Part shown: positions 35,370 through 44,607 of the stretch, in pieces
Numbering within the stretch: the first letter of the stretch is position 1
How the letters are laid out: the number at the start of each line of letters is the position of its first letter
Origin: Microcoleus sp. FACHB-61
GTDB lineage: Bacteria; Cyanobacteriota; Cyanobacteriia; Cyanobacteriales; Microcoleaceae
DNA length: 64,000 nucleotides
NCBI GenBank assembly: GCA_014695295.1
Contig: JACJNY010000013.1
Span: forward strand, 1-64,000
Direction of reading: 5' to 3'
The notes under the pieces: model-generated
What the model was told of the DNA's origin: nothing
The model's input: only the letters and a program-made list of their open reading frames with translations
Databases searched by the model: none
Made by a program: the position numbers and the translations under genes

Positions 35370-36383
35370 ATGCTAAGATTGATTTTGCGGATACTTGCGT
35401 GGCTGCGCGGGGGAAGTTTAAATTTGTTGCTCATCGCAGGTGTAATCCTGATAATTTGGGGCATTCTTTCGCCGGTGGGAACTGTTATATGGTGGCTGAA
35501 TCAAAGTGCTGAAACTTTGGGTCTCAAGAAAGCTCCGCCGGAGATATTGCCCTCAAACAAGGGCAATTTAGAAGCCCGCAAGTCTTCGCAGCTCAATTGT
35601 TATATCATCTTTTTAACGGGAGTTGGCGATTTTTCGGGGGATGAATTAACCCCGGGTGAAGAGTTTTTTCTCCAGCGTTTAGTTGGAAGTCACCCGCAGT
35701 GCGTAGCAGTGGGCGATGTTTTTCCTTATTCGGCTTCTAACCAAAGTTTAGGAGGAGAGCGGTGGCTAGCTCCTTTTTGGCGGTTTGCAGCACAGGCGAA
35801 AAGCGGGCCGATTGCGGGGGATATATTCATCAAAATTCGCAATCTCTGGAGGTTTGCAATTTCTTTAGATTATCGCTACGGTTTTGCATACAATCAGGGA
35901 ATGGCTAATGCAATTATCGATCGCATGAATGCTCAATCTCCGATTTCAGTTAATCCTCAAAAACCTTTGAAAGTTATTTTAATTGGCACTAGCGGCGGCG
36001 CACAAGTTGCTTTGGGCGCTACTCACGATCTTAAACAATGGCTGAATGCAGAAATTACTGTTATTTCGGTTGGCGGCGTGTTTTCGGGAGAGAAGGGTTT
36101 TGCAGACGCCGATCGCATTTTCCACTTGCGCGGCACTCGCGATTCAATTGAGGATATTGGCGGCATAGTTTTTCCGAGTCGCTGGTACTGGTACGCGACT
36201 TCTCCTTTCAATCAAGCTCGTTTGCAAGGCCGCTATGCAGCAGCTCTCAGCGGCCCTCACAAGCACGACGGCGAGGATGGATATTTTGGGGAAAATCGGG
36301 CGGCGGACGGTAGAAAGTATGTAGATATAACGCTGGACAAGATTAATCAATTGCCTGTTTGGTCTGAGAGTACCTCAGATTGA
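35370..36383 (+). CDS. Membrane-anchored alpha/beta-hydrolase-like protein
   Basis: The 337-residue protein starts with a short basic segment and one or two hydrophobic helices (about 15-40), then a soluble domain. VILIGTSGGAQVALGATHDL (about 204-223) is a G-x-S-x-G nucleophile elbow in the strand-turn-helix context of alpha/beta hydrolases. Later Asp and His candidates are GTRDSIEDIGG and a PHKHDGEDGYF segment near the C-terminus. The fold is inferred from these alone; substrate unknown. Homologues seem confined to cyanobacteria, as far as I recall. It is divergent from the Yip1-like gene with a 122-base shared promoter region. Confidence 0.68.
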   Translation: MLRLILRILAWLRGGSLNLLLIAGVILIIWGILSPVGTVIWWLNQSAETLGLKKAPPEILPSNKGNLEARKSSQLNCYIIFLTGVGDFSGDELTPGEEFFLQRLVGSHPQCVAVGDVFPYSASNQSLGGERWLAPFWRFAAQAKSGPIAGDIFIKIRNLWRFAISLDYRYGFAYNQGMANAIIDRMNAQSPISVNPQKPLKVILIGTSGGAQVALGATHDLKQWLNAEITVISVGGVFSGEKGFADADRIFHLRGTRDSIEDIGGIVFPSRWYWYATSPFNQARLQGRYAAALSGPHKHDGEDGYFGENRAADGRKYVDITLDKINQLPVWSESTSD

Positions 36384-36764
36384 TGAGTTCTTACATATTC
36401 GAGGTTGGGAGAACCAGAATTAAGCTAGTAGTAAAAAGTTTAGTCATTATTTATTCATAAATAGAGGACTGGTGTTCATCATTAAAAACTAAATTTATTA
36501 GAGTCAATTTATCGGACATCATAATTAATCGATAACATAAGCTAATCAGCCTTTAAATGACATCTAAAGACATAAGAAAACTCTTCTGGGTAGTTGCTCG
36601 GAGAAACGCCGGAAATATGCAGTTTTAATGCACAACAGCTTAGTCATTAGCCATTAGTTATTAATTGTGTCATGGTTCGTTGTGCGTTGCTTGAAGCTTG
36701 GCATTGTTGCCTTCCAGTCTCTACCTCAAATTCCCAATTACCAATTACCCATTACTAATTATCA
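36384..36764. other. Intergenic stretch, no gene seen
   Basis: Low-complexity AT-rich sequence ending in an AATTACCAATTACCCATTAC-like heptamer run (about 36733-36762) directly before the next start codon. No ORF is supported. Confidence 0.5.
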
Positions 36765-37865
36765 ATGTCTCGACCAACATTATATATTCCCATCACGAAT
36801 CACGGATTCGGCCACGCTGTCCGAGTCTCTTCCGTAGCTGCAAAAATTCAAGAATTAAATCCAGATATTTTACTAATTCTTACAACAACTGCACCTCGCT
36901 GGCTGCTAGAATCTTACATTGGCGGCGACTTTATCCACCGTCCCCGCGCTTTTGATGTCGGAGTCGTGCAAGCTGACAGTTTGAATATGGATAAAGACGC
37001 GACGCTGGAAAAATTGCGGGAAATTCGGAAAAAGCAAAATTCGCTAATTGCGGGCGAAGTTAATTTTATCAAGCAAAATCGGGTGGGTTTGGTGCTGGCA
37101 GACATTCCTCCTTTGGCAACGCGAATCGCTGCATCTGCTGGGGTTCCTTGCTGGATGATGAGCAACTTCGGGTGGGATTTTATCTATCGAGATTGGGGGG
37201 GGGAATTTGCAGAAATAGCAGATTGGATTGGTGAGTGTTTCGCAATGTGCGATCGGCTTTTTCGTCTTCCATTACACGAACCGATGCCAGCGTTCCCAAA
37301 TATTCAAGATGTTGGCTTAACTGGCGGCAATCCTCGCTACAGTAACGATCGAGTTCGGGAAGTATTCGGAATTGAAACACCGCTGGAAAAAACTGTATTG
37401 CTGACTTTCGGCGGACTGGGTTTAGAGGAAATTCCTTATCAAAACTTACAGCAATTTAGCGACTGGCAATTTATCACTTTTGATGCGGGGGCTCCCGATT
37501 TGCCGAATTTGATTAAAGTCAAAAATCAGGAGTTTACAAAATCTCTCCCGATTTTACTGCGTCCGGTTGATATTATGCTTGTCTGCGGGCGCTTAGTTTC
37601 TAAACCGGGATACAGCACTTTTGCGGAAGCTTTGCGCTTGGAAATACCTGTTGTTTCTATAATGAGAGAAGGTTTTGCAGAAGCTGCGGTTTTGCTGGAA
37701 TGGCTTCAAAATTATTCGGAACATCAAATTGTGACGGCGGCGGAGTTTTTTGAGGGGGATTGGGGGTTTTTGCGAAAACCGCTGCATCCCCCCCGTTTGT
37801 CGGATAAATTGGATAAAAATGGTACGGAGGCGATCGCCCAAGCTGTTGTAGACTATTTTTCATAA
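36765..37865 (+). CDS. Glycosyltransferase (GT-B, MurG/GT28-like)
   Basis: A 366-residue soluble protein. The N-terminal TLYIPITNHGFGHAVRVSSV loop resembles the G-x-G-H-x-x-R motif of GT-B enzymes such as MurG and the N-terminal domain of L-arabinokinase-like proteins. The C-terminal half has VLLTFGGLGLEEIPY and CGRLVSKPGYSTFAEALRLE, the typical nucleotide-sugar binding segment, followed by EIPVVSIMREGFAEAAVLLEW. Substrate not inferable. It is followed by a cluster of long direct repeats, with yjbQ beyond on the same strand. The start ATG immediately follows the heptamer run and has no clear ribosome binding site. Confidence 0.8.
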   Translation: MSRPTLYIPITNHGFGHAVRVSSVAAKIQELNPDILLILTTTAPRWLLESYIGGDFIHRPRAFDVGVVQADSLNMDKDATLEKLREIRKKQNSLIAGEVNFIKQNRVGLVLADIPPLATRIAASAGVPCWMMSNFGWDFIYRDWGGEFAEIADWIGECFAMCDRLFRLPLHEPMPAFPNIQDVGLTGGNPRYSNDRVREVFGIETPLEKTVLLTFGGLGLEEIPYQNLQQFSDWQFITFDAGAPDLPNLIKVKNQEFTKSLPILLRPVDIMLVCGRLVSKPGYSTFAEALRLEIPVVSIMREGFAEAAVLLEWLQNYSEHQIVTAAEFFEGDWGFLRKPLHPPRLSDKLDKNGTEAIAQAVVDYFS

Positions 37866-37866
37866 G

Positions 37867-38067
37867 TGCGATTAGAAATCGATCCTCGACAAACAAAGGA
37901 GGACGGCGATTGAAATCGATCCTCGACAAACAAACGAGGCGAAGGCCGACTGAAGAGTTTTGCAACAGTCTCATCGAAAGTTTAAAATAGAAGACGGCGA
38001 TTAGAAATCGATCCTAAACAAACAAAGGAGGCGAAGGCCGACTGAAGAGTTTTGCATCCGTCTCATC
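37867..38067. repeat. Three diverged copies of a 75-91 bp direct repeat
   Basis: Units contain AGAAATCGATCCT, ACAAACAAAGGAGG and GGCGAAGGCCGACTGAAGAG. A partial copy starts at 37867; fuller copies run 37902-37975 and 37993-38067, about 91 bases apart and ending in TTTTGCAxCxGTCTCATC. The repeat is followed by AAAATCT heptamers to 38100. It lies between two co-directional genes and has no coding potential. Confidence 0.75.
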
Positions 38068-38107
38068 CAAAATCTAAAATCTAAAATTTAAAATCTAAAA
38101 TCGACGA

Positions 38108-38524
38108 ATGACTCACTATCAACAGATACTCAAGATTCAAACTACAGGGAAGTCTCTGTCCAAAATCACTCCTAAGATAGAAGATGCGGTGGCTAATTCA
38201 GGTATTAAAACAGGACTTTGTACCTTATTTTTGCGCCATACTTCTGCTAGTTTGGTAATTCAAGAAAATGCTGACCCGGATGTACTTAAGGATTTGGCTA
38301 ACTTTTTAGCTAAACTGGTACCGGAGGGCGATCGCTACATTCACGATGCGGAAGGCCCAGACGATATGCCGGCCCACATTCGCACTGCGCTGACTCACAC
38401 TTCCGAACAAATCCCGATCGATCGCGGCAGGTTGCTGTTAGGAACTTGGCAGGGAATTTACCTGTGGGAACACCGCCAGCGAGGTCACATTCGCGAATTA
38501 GTTGTTCACGTCAGCGGCAGTTGA
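38108..38524 (+). CDS. yjbQ: YjbQ-family secondary thiamine-phosphate synthase-like protein
   Basis: The 138-residue product is a UPF0047/YjbQ protein. It shows LFLRHTSASLVIQENADPDV, HDAEGPDDMPAHIRTALTHT and LLGTWQGIYLWEHRQRGHIR, which together contribute the three conserved His residues. YjbQ has weak thiamine-phosphate synthase activity in E. coli, but its cellular role is unsettled. Its last 14 bases overlap the 3' end of the convergent SOUL gene. ATG at 38108 is the only good start. Confidence 0.9.
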   Translation: MTHYQQILKIQTTGKSLSKITPKIEDAVANSGIKTGLCTLFLRHTSASLVIQENADPDVLKDLANFLAKLVPEGDRYIHDAEGPDDMPAHIRTALTHTSEQIPIDRGRLLLGTWQGIYLWEHRQRGHIRELVVHVSGS

Positions 38525-39026
38525 TCGGAATTTGCACCTCGCTGATTTTAGTTGCTTCCGCCGTCATCGGGGAATTGTAAAAAAAGCGGCGCGGCGGCCC
38601 GACTATTTCGTATTCCGGATGTTCTTGAAGCCAATCTTTGAGTTTCTGGAGGTTTTGTTCGTAGCTTTCCCAAGTGTAGGCCCCGCGGACGCCGATGCTG
38701 ACAACCGTCATCGGCGAAGTATCGGTGACTTCTACAGCGGAGTTAACGCTGCTGGGGGCGATATTTGGTGCGGGATAGAGGAACGAAACTTCTGCTTGGG
38801 GAACCGCATCGATTTGCTCAGAAGTTGCCGTGTAGCGCGCTTCTACTGGCGTTGTCATCGCAATTTGGTTGTTGCTGATGTGTTGAAATAAGGGATTGAA
38901 GGCGATTCCTGTCGCTTGTCGCAAATCGCCCGCGTGGGTGTAGGTGACAGCGCGGTACTGAGGATATTGCTTAACTTCTATGACCCCAATCTGTGCGGGC
39001 TCAGGGAATCCACTAGGTAATACCAT
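38511..39026 (-). CDS. SOUL haem-binding family protein
   Basis: The 171-residue protein carries SOUL family features: EVKQYPQYRAVTYTHAG, NPLFQHISNNQIAMTTPVEA and a closing VGPPRRFFYNSPMT segment. SOUL/HBP proteins bind haem or other tetrapyrroles; the cyanobacterial ones are thought to be cytoplasmic and are functionally unassigned. No signal peptide. The gene overlaps yjbQ tail-to-tail by 14 bases. Confidence 0.85.
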   Translation of the reverse strand: MVLPSGFPEPAQIGVIEVKQYPQYRAVTYTHAGDLRQATGIAFNPLFQHISNNQIAMTTPVEARYTATSEQIDAVPQAEVSFLYPAPNIAPSSVNSAVEVTDTSPMTVVSIGVRGAYTWESYEQNLQKLKDWLQEHPEYEIVGPPRRFFYNSPMTAEATKISEVQIPINCR

Positions 39027-39440
39027 TTGAGAGGTGAGATTTTACATTAAAGAATTGGAAAAGACTGACTCCGCAAGGGTTTGGAACTTGCTTGCAGTTG
39101 CAGTGTTTTTTTGCAACTAGAATAAATAGGCTGAGATTGTTTGCAGACGATCGATCTGGTCACATAAGCAGTTTAGCATTTATTCAGGGCGATGCTAACT
39201 GTCGATCGCCTAGAATTAGTTTGGATATTAGTAATTAACCTCGTAATAATACGGACGGCACTGAGTAAGCAGAGAAACATTAATCTAGTTGTCCTGGAAA
39301 AATTACCGTTTTTCAGGCGTTTGCTATTTTGGTCGGAAAACATTTTGCTGTTGGGTCGATCGAGCTGTGCGTTCTCAGTTATTGCCACGCTTATCGCTTT
39401 CAGCTAGAGGGTCAATTATACCGCTTTCAGGGAATGATGT
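39027..39440. other. Intergenic stretch before the REC-EAL gene
   Basis: A short plus-strand ORF (39192-39407, 71 residues, hydrophobic N-terminal half) lies here but has no ribosome binding site at a useful distance and I do not call it. The region otherwise shows no feature. Confidence 0.5.
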
Positions 39441-40646
39441 ATGAAAAAGATTCTAGTGATTGAGGACCAGGAAATAATCCGGGAGAATATTCTCAAACTC
39501 CTCAAAGCTGAAGGTTTCGACGTGACGGGTGCAGAAAATGGAGCGCAAGGTTTAAATGCGGCGGTGTCCAATCTTCCCGACGTGATTCTTTGCGACGTGA
39601 TGATGCCGGAACTTGACGGGTACGGGGTGCTGGTGGCCTTGCGCTCGAATCCTGTTACTGCTACAGTACCTTTTGTTTTTCTCACCGGTAAAGCCGATCG
39701 CTCTGAAATGCGGCAAGGTATGGAATTGGGAGCAGATGATTACCTGACAAAACCTTTTACTAAAGCTGAACTTGTGGGGGCGATATCGAGCCGCTTGAAA
39801 AAACAAGAAGCTTTCGCCGAACAGTACAATACTTTGCGATCGCCCAGCAGCGAATTGAACCAAGATGCCACCGACAAATTAGAGCAGATAAAAACAACTT
39901 TGCGCGACGCCTTGGAACGAAAAGAATTCCAAGTTTACTATCAGCCGCAGGTCAATGTCCAGACTGGTAAAATTATGAGCGCAGAAGCTTTAGTGCGCTG
40001 GCTGCATCCAGAAAAAGGGCTGATTTCGCCCGCACAATTTATTCCGTCTGCCGAAGCAACTGGCTTCATTGTACAGTTAGGTGAGTGGGTTTTGCAGACA
40101 GCTTGCAGGCAAATGCAAGTTTGGGAAAATGCTGGTTTTCCGGGGCTGCGGGTAGCGGTGAATCTGTCGGCGCGCCAATTTCACCAACCAGATCTCAGCA
40201 GCAGAGTTGCCCAAATTTTAGCAGAAACTGGTTTGAAACCGAGCAGTTTGGAACTAGAGCTGACCGAAAGTTTGATGGTGGAGGATGCCGAAAGTGCGAT
40301 CGCTACTTTGCAACAATTGAAAAAATTGGGAGTTTCTATATCTATTGATGATTTCGGCACTGGGTACTCTTCTCTAAGCTATCTGGCGCAATACCCCTTC
40401 GATACTTTAAAAATAGACCGCTGTTTTATCAGCAAAATCACCGAGGGTTGCACAAATGCAGCGATTGTGAAAGCTATTATTGAAATGGCGCACAGTCTCT
40501 GTCTTCAGGTAATTGCCGAAGGAGTTGAGACGGAAGCAGAAAAAGATTTTCTCTGGCGCTACGAGTGCGATGCAATGCAAGGATATTTGTTCAGTCCTCC
40601 TTTGCCTGCTGCGGATTTTGAAAAGTTGTTGGTGGAAGGCAAATAG
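39441..40646 (+). CDS. Response regulator with EAL c-di-GMP phosphodiesterase output
   Basis: The 401-residue protein has an N-terminal receiver domain (about 1-120) with the acidic pair E8/D9, phosphoacceptor Asp52 in LCDVMMPELDG and the invariant Lys in TKPFTKAEL. A short linker leads to an EAL domain (about 155-400) with AEALVRW, LELTESLMVED, SIDDFGTGYSSLSYL and a VIAEGVETE motif, the residues needed for Mg-dependent hydrolysis of c-di-GMP. So phosphorylation probably controls c-di-GMP breakdown. No histidine kinase is adjacent; the kinases at 29 kb and 55 kb are possible partners but nothing links them. Confidence 0.95.
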   Translation: MKKILVIEDQEIIRENILKLLKAEGFDVTGAENGAQGLNAAVSNLPDVILCDVMMPELDGYGVLVALRSNPVTATVPFVFLTGKADRSEMRQGMELGADDYLTKPFTKAELVGAISSRLKKQEAFAEQYNTLRSPSSELNQDATDKLEQIKTTLRDALERKEFQVYYQPQVNVQTGKIMSAEALVRWLHPEKGLISPAQFIPSAEATGFIVQLGEWVLQTACRQMQVWENAGFPGLRVAVNLSARQFHQPDLSSRVAQILAETGLKPSSLELELTESLMVEDAESAIATLQQLKKLGVSISIDDFGTGYSSLSYLAQYPFDTLKIDRCFISKITEGCTNAAIVKAIIEMAHSLCLQVIAEGVETEAEKDFLWRYECDAMQGYLFSPPLPAADFEKLLVEGK

Positions 40647-40699
40647 GATATCTGCTAAGTCAAAAATTGTCCTATAATTAAGTGCGATGGGGGTGGAAT

Positions 40700-41545
40700 A
40701 TGGTTTTAGAATCCAGCAGTAACGTTAACTCAATCAAATCCAGCAATAAAAAAAATAAGGATGTTTACATAGCTGTTCAAATAGCTCTATTGATAGTATT
40801 TTTAGCTATTTTGTCCAAATTCTTTGTCATTGTCAACGCCGGAGAACGGGGCGTGCTGATGCAGTTTGGTAAAGTTCAAGAACAGGTACTCGGAGAAGGA
40901 CTTCACGTAATAGTCCCCACAGTTTATACTGTAAAAAAGTTGAGCGTCAGGGTGCAAAAACAGGAAAGTTCCGCTGAAGCTTCCTCAAAGGATTTGCAAG
41001 ATGTTTTCACGGATGTAGCGCTCAACTGGCACATTATTCCAGAAGAAGCAAATGCTATTTTTCAACAAATAGGTGACGAAAAAGAAGTCGTTGCTCGCAT
41101 TATCGAGCCGGCAGTTGAAGAAGTATTAAAAGCAGTTATGGCTAAATACACGGCTGAAGAAATTATTACTAAACGGGGAGAAGTTAAAGCCGCAGTTGAT
41201 GAGTTTTTAACCTTGAGACTGGTTGCATATCACATTGCCGTTGACGATATTTCTTTAGTACACGTTCACTTTTCTCAGCGGTTTAGCGATGCGGTGGAGG
41301 CGAAACAAATTGCCGAACAGGAGGCAAAAACAGGGGAGTTTTTAGCGCTGAAGGCAGTAAAACAGGCCGAGGCTAAGGTGAATTTAGCCAAGGGAGAAGC
41401 CGAAGTGCAAAGGTTGCTGCGGGACAATTTGACTCCGGAACTTTTGGAAAGGCAGGCTATAGAAAAATGGGATGGGAAATTGCCGCTGATTGTTGGTGAT
41501 GGGGGTAAAAATTTATTGGACTTGAGGAAATTGGTTGAGAGATAA
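40700..41545 (+). CDS. SPFH/band 7 (prohibitin-like) membrane protein
   Basis: The protein (281 residues from the ATG at 40700) has a single N-terminal transmembrane helix (AVQIALLIVFLAILSKFF, about 23-40) and an SPFH domain typified by GERGVLMQFGKVQEQVLGEG, then a coiled-coil with the prohibitin-like run KQIAEQEAKTGEFLALKAVK ending in LPLIVGDGG. Such proteins assemble into membrane-bound rings with regulatory or scaffolding roles. A GTG at 40682 is in frame, but GGGGGTGG just ahead of 40700 favours the ATG. It follows the REC-EAL gene by 53 bases on the same strand. Confidence 0.88.
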   Translation: MVLESSSNVNSIKSSNKKNKDVYIAVQIALLIVFLAILSKFFVIVNAGERGVLMQFGKVQEQVLGEGLHVIVPTVYTVKKLSVRVQKQESSAEASSKDLQDVFTDVALNWHIIPEEANAIFQQIGDEKEVVARIIEPAVEEVLKAVMAKYTAEEIITKRGEVKAAVDEFLTLRLVAYHIAVDDISLVHVHFSQRFSDAVEAKQIAEQEAKTGEFLALKAVKQAEAKVNLAKGEAEVQRLLRDNLTPELLERQAIEKWDGKLPLIVGDGGKNLLDLRKLVER

Positions 41546-41570
41546 TTATAATCCTGGACGCAGGGGGGCC

Positions 41571-41642
41571 AGAAACCGGGTGTTTTTACGACACAATACA
41601 CGGCGTTTAGCTTTTTATGTCGGTAAAAAACCCGGTTTCTTG
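41571..41642. repeat. Inverted repeat with AGAAACCGGGT arms
   Basis: AGAAACCGGGT (41571-41581) and ACCCGGTTTCT (41631-41641) form an inverted repeat downstream of the SPFH gene, between convergent genes, similar to copies at 7627 and 26322. Confidence 0.65.
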
Positions 41643-41668
41643 AGTATTGGTGCGTAAGCCCTGAATTA

Positions 41669-42607
41669 TTAATTACCAGCACCTTGAGTTAATATCTGTT
41701 CAAAAGCTTTAGTAATTCCCGTTTGAAAACGCTGTCGGTGCTTCAGTTTTAAAACAGGTTTAATTATTTCTAGACCTACATTAGAACTTAATTGGCTATC
41801 TATAATTTTAATAGCTCGCAGTGTAGATAGCTGCAATTCTTTTTTTACCATCAATTCAGGAATAGCCGCTGCACCTGTGCCGCTTTCCACCACGGCTTTT
41901 ACCATTTCACTGCTGTTCAAAACTAAAGTTACATTCAATTCATGGGGATTAATGCCCCAACTTTGCAAAGCTTGTTCCAACATTTGCTGAACTCCAGAAC
42001 CCGCTTCTCGCATCACCCAATCCGTTTTTGCAATTTCCGCTAAACTCACGTCTGCACGTTCAAACCAAGGGTGAGATTTGCCAACTACAATCAGCAAGCG
42101 TTCGCTGCCTACAACTTCTTCCTCCAGAGTGCTCTTAAGCGAAGCTTTGATGTCTCCCGTCACTAAACCCAAATCAAATGTCCCCGTCGCTGTCCCCGCA
42201 CAAATTTCTTCGGCATTTGCCAGAGTACAATTCACGCAAATACCAGGATATTGCTGTTTGAACTTGCTAAGTTTATCAGGCAACCAATAATTGCCAATGG
42301 TCAGACTGCAACCCAAGTTTAAATCGCCTCGCTGCAAGTCGTTCAACTCCCGCAAACCTCTCTCAGTCAAAGCAACTTGGTCGAGAATTTTCTGCGTTTC
42401 AACTTGCAGCAACTTCCCAGCATCTGTGATTTCGATGCGGCGACCGATGCGGTGAAATAGTTTTACTCCGTATTGCGCCTCTAAGCTTTGGATTGTGGCG
42501 CTGACAGCGGGTTGGGTAATGTAAAGTTCCTCTGCTGCGCGGCTGAAGTGCAGGTGTTCCGCGACAGCTAGAAAAACTCGCAGTTGGTCAAGTGTCATTC
42601 CGGCCAT
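41669..42607 (-). CDS. LysR-family transcriptional regulator
   Basis: The 312-residue protein begins with a LysR-type winged helix (MTLDQLRVFLAVAEHLHFSR, AAEELYITQPAVSATIQSLE) and has the periplasmic-binding-like effector domain from about 95 onward. It is divergent from an amino-acid permease gene with a 383-base gap, so control of that gene is likely but untested. Met4 is an equally possible start. No effector can be named. Confidence 0.93.
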   Translation of the reverse strand: MAGMTLDQLRVFLAVAEHLHFSRAAEELYITQPAVSATIQSLEAQYGVKLFHRIGRRIEITDAGKLLQVETQKILDQVALTERGLRELNDLQRGDLNLGCSLTIGNYWLPDKLSKFKQQYPGICVNCTLANAEEICAGTATGTFDLGLVTGDIKASLKSTLEEEVVGSERLLIVVGKSHPWFERADVSLAEIAKTDWVMREAGSGVQQMLEQALQSWGINPHELNVTLVLNSSEMVKAVVESGTGAAAIPELMVKKELQLSTLRAIKIIDSQLSSNVGLEIIKPVLKLKHRQRFQTGITKAFEQILTQGAGN

Positions 42608-42990
42608 GCTGAGTACCCTTTTACTAAATACAGTTATTTTTTGAGATTAAAATCTCTGGCGGCTAAGCTTTGATATGAACTTTTCGATCGTGTCTCTGGT
42701 ACAGGTTGGAATTACCCAAAAAGCACGGTTGCCAACCGCTATTTAATGTTTCCTTTTAACGTCAAGGGTTTGAGCTTTTGGGAACAGATAGATATCGTAT
42801 TCCAACAGTTATTTTCGGGGCGGCACTGCATCACTTGCATTTATTAATTCGATAAAAAACAACATTTGATTCTACCCTAGAAGGGCATTACATTTATATT
42901 CAAGCTTCTAACGCAGGGCCTGATGCTGAAGCAGCACCGACAAGTTTAAGCCGATCGCCAAAAGTCGATCGACAAAAATAGAGAAGATAA
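42608..42990. promoter_or_regulatory. Divergent regulatory region between LysR and APC genes
   Basis: The 383 bases separate the divergent regulator and permease genes. No ORF is supported. The AT-rich part near 42830-42900 is the likely promoter zone; I could not define a LysR box by eye. Confidence 0.45.
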
Positions 42991-44496
42991 ATGACCAAGA
43001 AAACGCAAAAAAATCAGAGTGCACACGGCTTAAAGCCGGACTGCCTCTCCTTCGGGGAGGTTTTAGCTCAATCCTTTGCCGTCATTGCACCTACAACGAT
43101 ACCAGCATCTAATATAGGGTTAATTGTCGCTCTTTCGGGTAACGGCGCTTGGCTGAGCTTTCTCATCGGCTTGATGGGCCTAGTATTTGTCAGCATCAAT
43201 ATCAACCAATTTGCAAGTCGATCGGCTTCTGCCGGTTCTCTTTATTCTTATATTGTTAAAGGACTTGGCCCGACTGCCGGCGTAATTTGCGGCTGGAGTT
43301 TGGTACTCGCTTATCTATTTACTGCGATGGCCGTTTTGTGTGGTTTTGCCAACTTTACGGGTACTTTCATCGGTCATTTAGGCATCCATCCGTCACCGAT
43401 TACGCTGTTAGCGATCGGGGCGGGGGTTGCTTGGTATGCAGGTTATAAAGATATCCAGCTTTCAGCTATGGCGATGCTGTGGCTGGAGGGGGCATCAGTG
43501 GCAGCGATCGCACTTTTAGGAATTATCATCTGGGCGCACAAAGGTTTTGCCTTAGATATGTCGCAACTGACTTTGGAAGGCGTAACTCCGGGGAGCATAG
43601 CGACGGGACTTGTATTAGTCATGTTTGGTTTCTCTGGTTTTGAAAGTGCTACTTCTCTGGGCGACGAAGCGAAAAAACCCTTAAAAAATATCCCCAGGGC
43701 TGTCATGGGCAGTGCTGTCATGGCAGGCTTATTCTTCATTTTGATGACCTATATTGAGGTTTTGGGTTTTAGCGGTACTGGAGTTTCTATTACTAATAGT
43801 GAAGAACCTCTGACTTTTCTAGCGCAACAAGTCGGGATGGGTTGGCTGGGAGAGTTAGTGGCTTTCGGCGCTTTATTTAGCTTTTTTGCTTGCGTGCTCG
43901 GCAGCATCAATCCAGCGGCGAGAGTGTTTTTTATGATGGCGCGCCACGGTTTGTTTCACTCTTCATTAGGTGTAGCGCATTCATCTAATAGAACTCCCCA
44001 CGTTGCAGTAACGATGTGTACATTTATGACATTTTTGGTGCCGGCTGTGATGTCTCTGTTTCACATCAAACTGTTCGATTGTATGGGTTATTTGGGGGCA
44101 ATTTGCAGCTACGGATTTTTAACGGTATACATCTTGATTTCGATCGCAGCTCCGGTTTACCTGCACAAAATTGGTAAATTGCGCCTGCGGGATGTGGTGT
44201 TCTCGGCTGTGGCGATCGCATTTATGATGATTCCGATTGCGGGCAGCGTGGGCATTCCAGGCAGCACTATGTTCCCAGTTCCCGAAGCTCCTTACGATGC
44301 GTTTCCTTACTTGTTCTTGATGTATTTGGTTGCTAGTTGCGGATGGTTTGTCTTGCAGCGGCGGCGGTATCCTGAACTTGTGGGTTCGATGGAGCAGGGT
44401 ATTGACGCAATTCATGCCAAATTCGAGGAAGAAAATGCAATTTACGGTGGTGTTCGGTTGAAGGCAGTATCGATTGACAATCACGGCTTTGATTAG
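42991..44496 (+). CDS. APC-superfamily amino-acid permease
   Basis: A 501-residue polytopic protein of about 12-13 helices. It shows the APC features of a helix-1 break (SFGEVLAQSFAVIAPTTIPA) and the GFSGFESATSLGDEAKKP segment after helix 6, typical of amino-acid/polyamine permeases in which a Glu and Ser/Thr there help form the substrate site. The divergent LysR gene suggests regulated uptake. Substrate cannot be inferred. It begins the co-directional run that continues with two CadD-like genes, but the 112-base gap to the next gene may hold another promoter. Confidence 0.9.
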   Translation: MTKKTQKNQSAHGLKPDCLSFGEVLAQSFAVIAPTTIPASNIGLIVALSGNGAWLSFLIGLMGLVFVSININQFASRSASAGSLYSYIVKGLGPTAGVICGWSLVLAYLFTAMAVLCGFANFTGTFIGHLGIHPSPITLLAIGAGVAWYAGYKDIQLSAMAMLWLEGASVAAIALLGIIIWAHKGFALDMSQLTLEGVTPGSIATGLVLVMFGFSGFESATSLGDEAKKPLKNIPRAVMGSAVMAGLFFILMTYIEVLGFSGTGVSITNSEEPLTFLAQQVGMGWLGELVAFGALFSFFACVLGSINPAARVFFMMARHGLFHSSLGVAHSSNRTPHVAVTMCTFMTFLVPAVMSLFHIKLFDCMGYLGAICSYGFLTVYILISIAAPVYLHKIGKLRLRDVVFSAVAIAFMMIPIAGSVGIPGSTMFPVPEAPYDAFPYLFLMYLVASCGWFVLQRRRYPELVGSMEQGIDAIHAKFEEENAIYGGVRLKAVSIDNHGFD

Positions 44497-44607
44497 TTTA
44501 TTTTTCCAACGTAAAAGACCTCGGAAGGCAGTTATGTAGAAGGGCGAAAGCACTTATCTATAAGCCAGAAGTAAACACAAACTACATAAATTAAGGAAAG
44601 AATAAAA

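Noticed and set aside
39192..39407. 71-residue plus-strand ORF with a hydrophobic start
   Set aside because: No ribosome binding site at a usable distance and an equally long minus-strand ORF overlaps it; no recognisable family.
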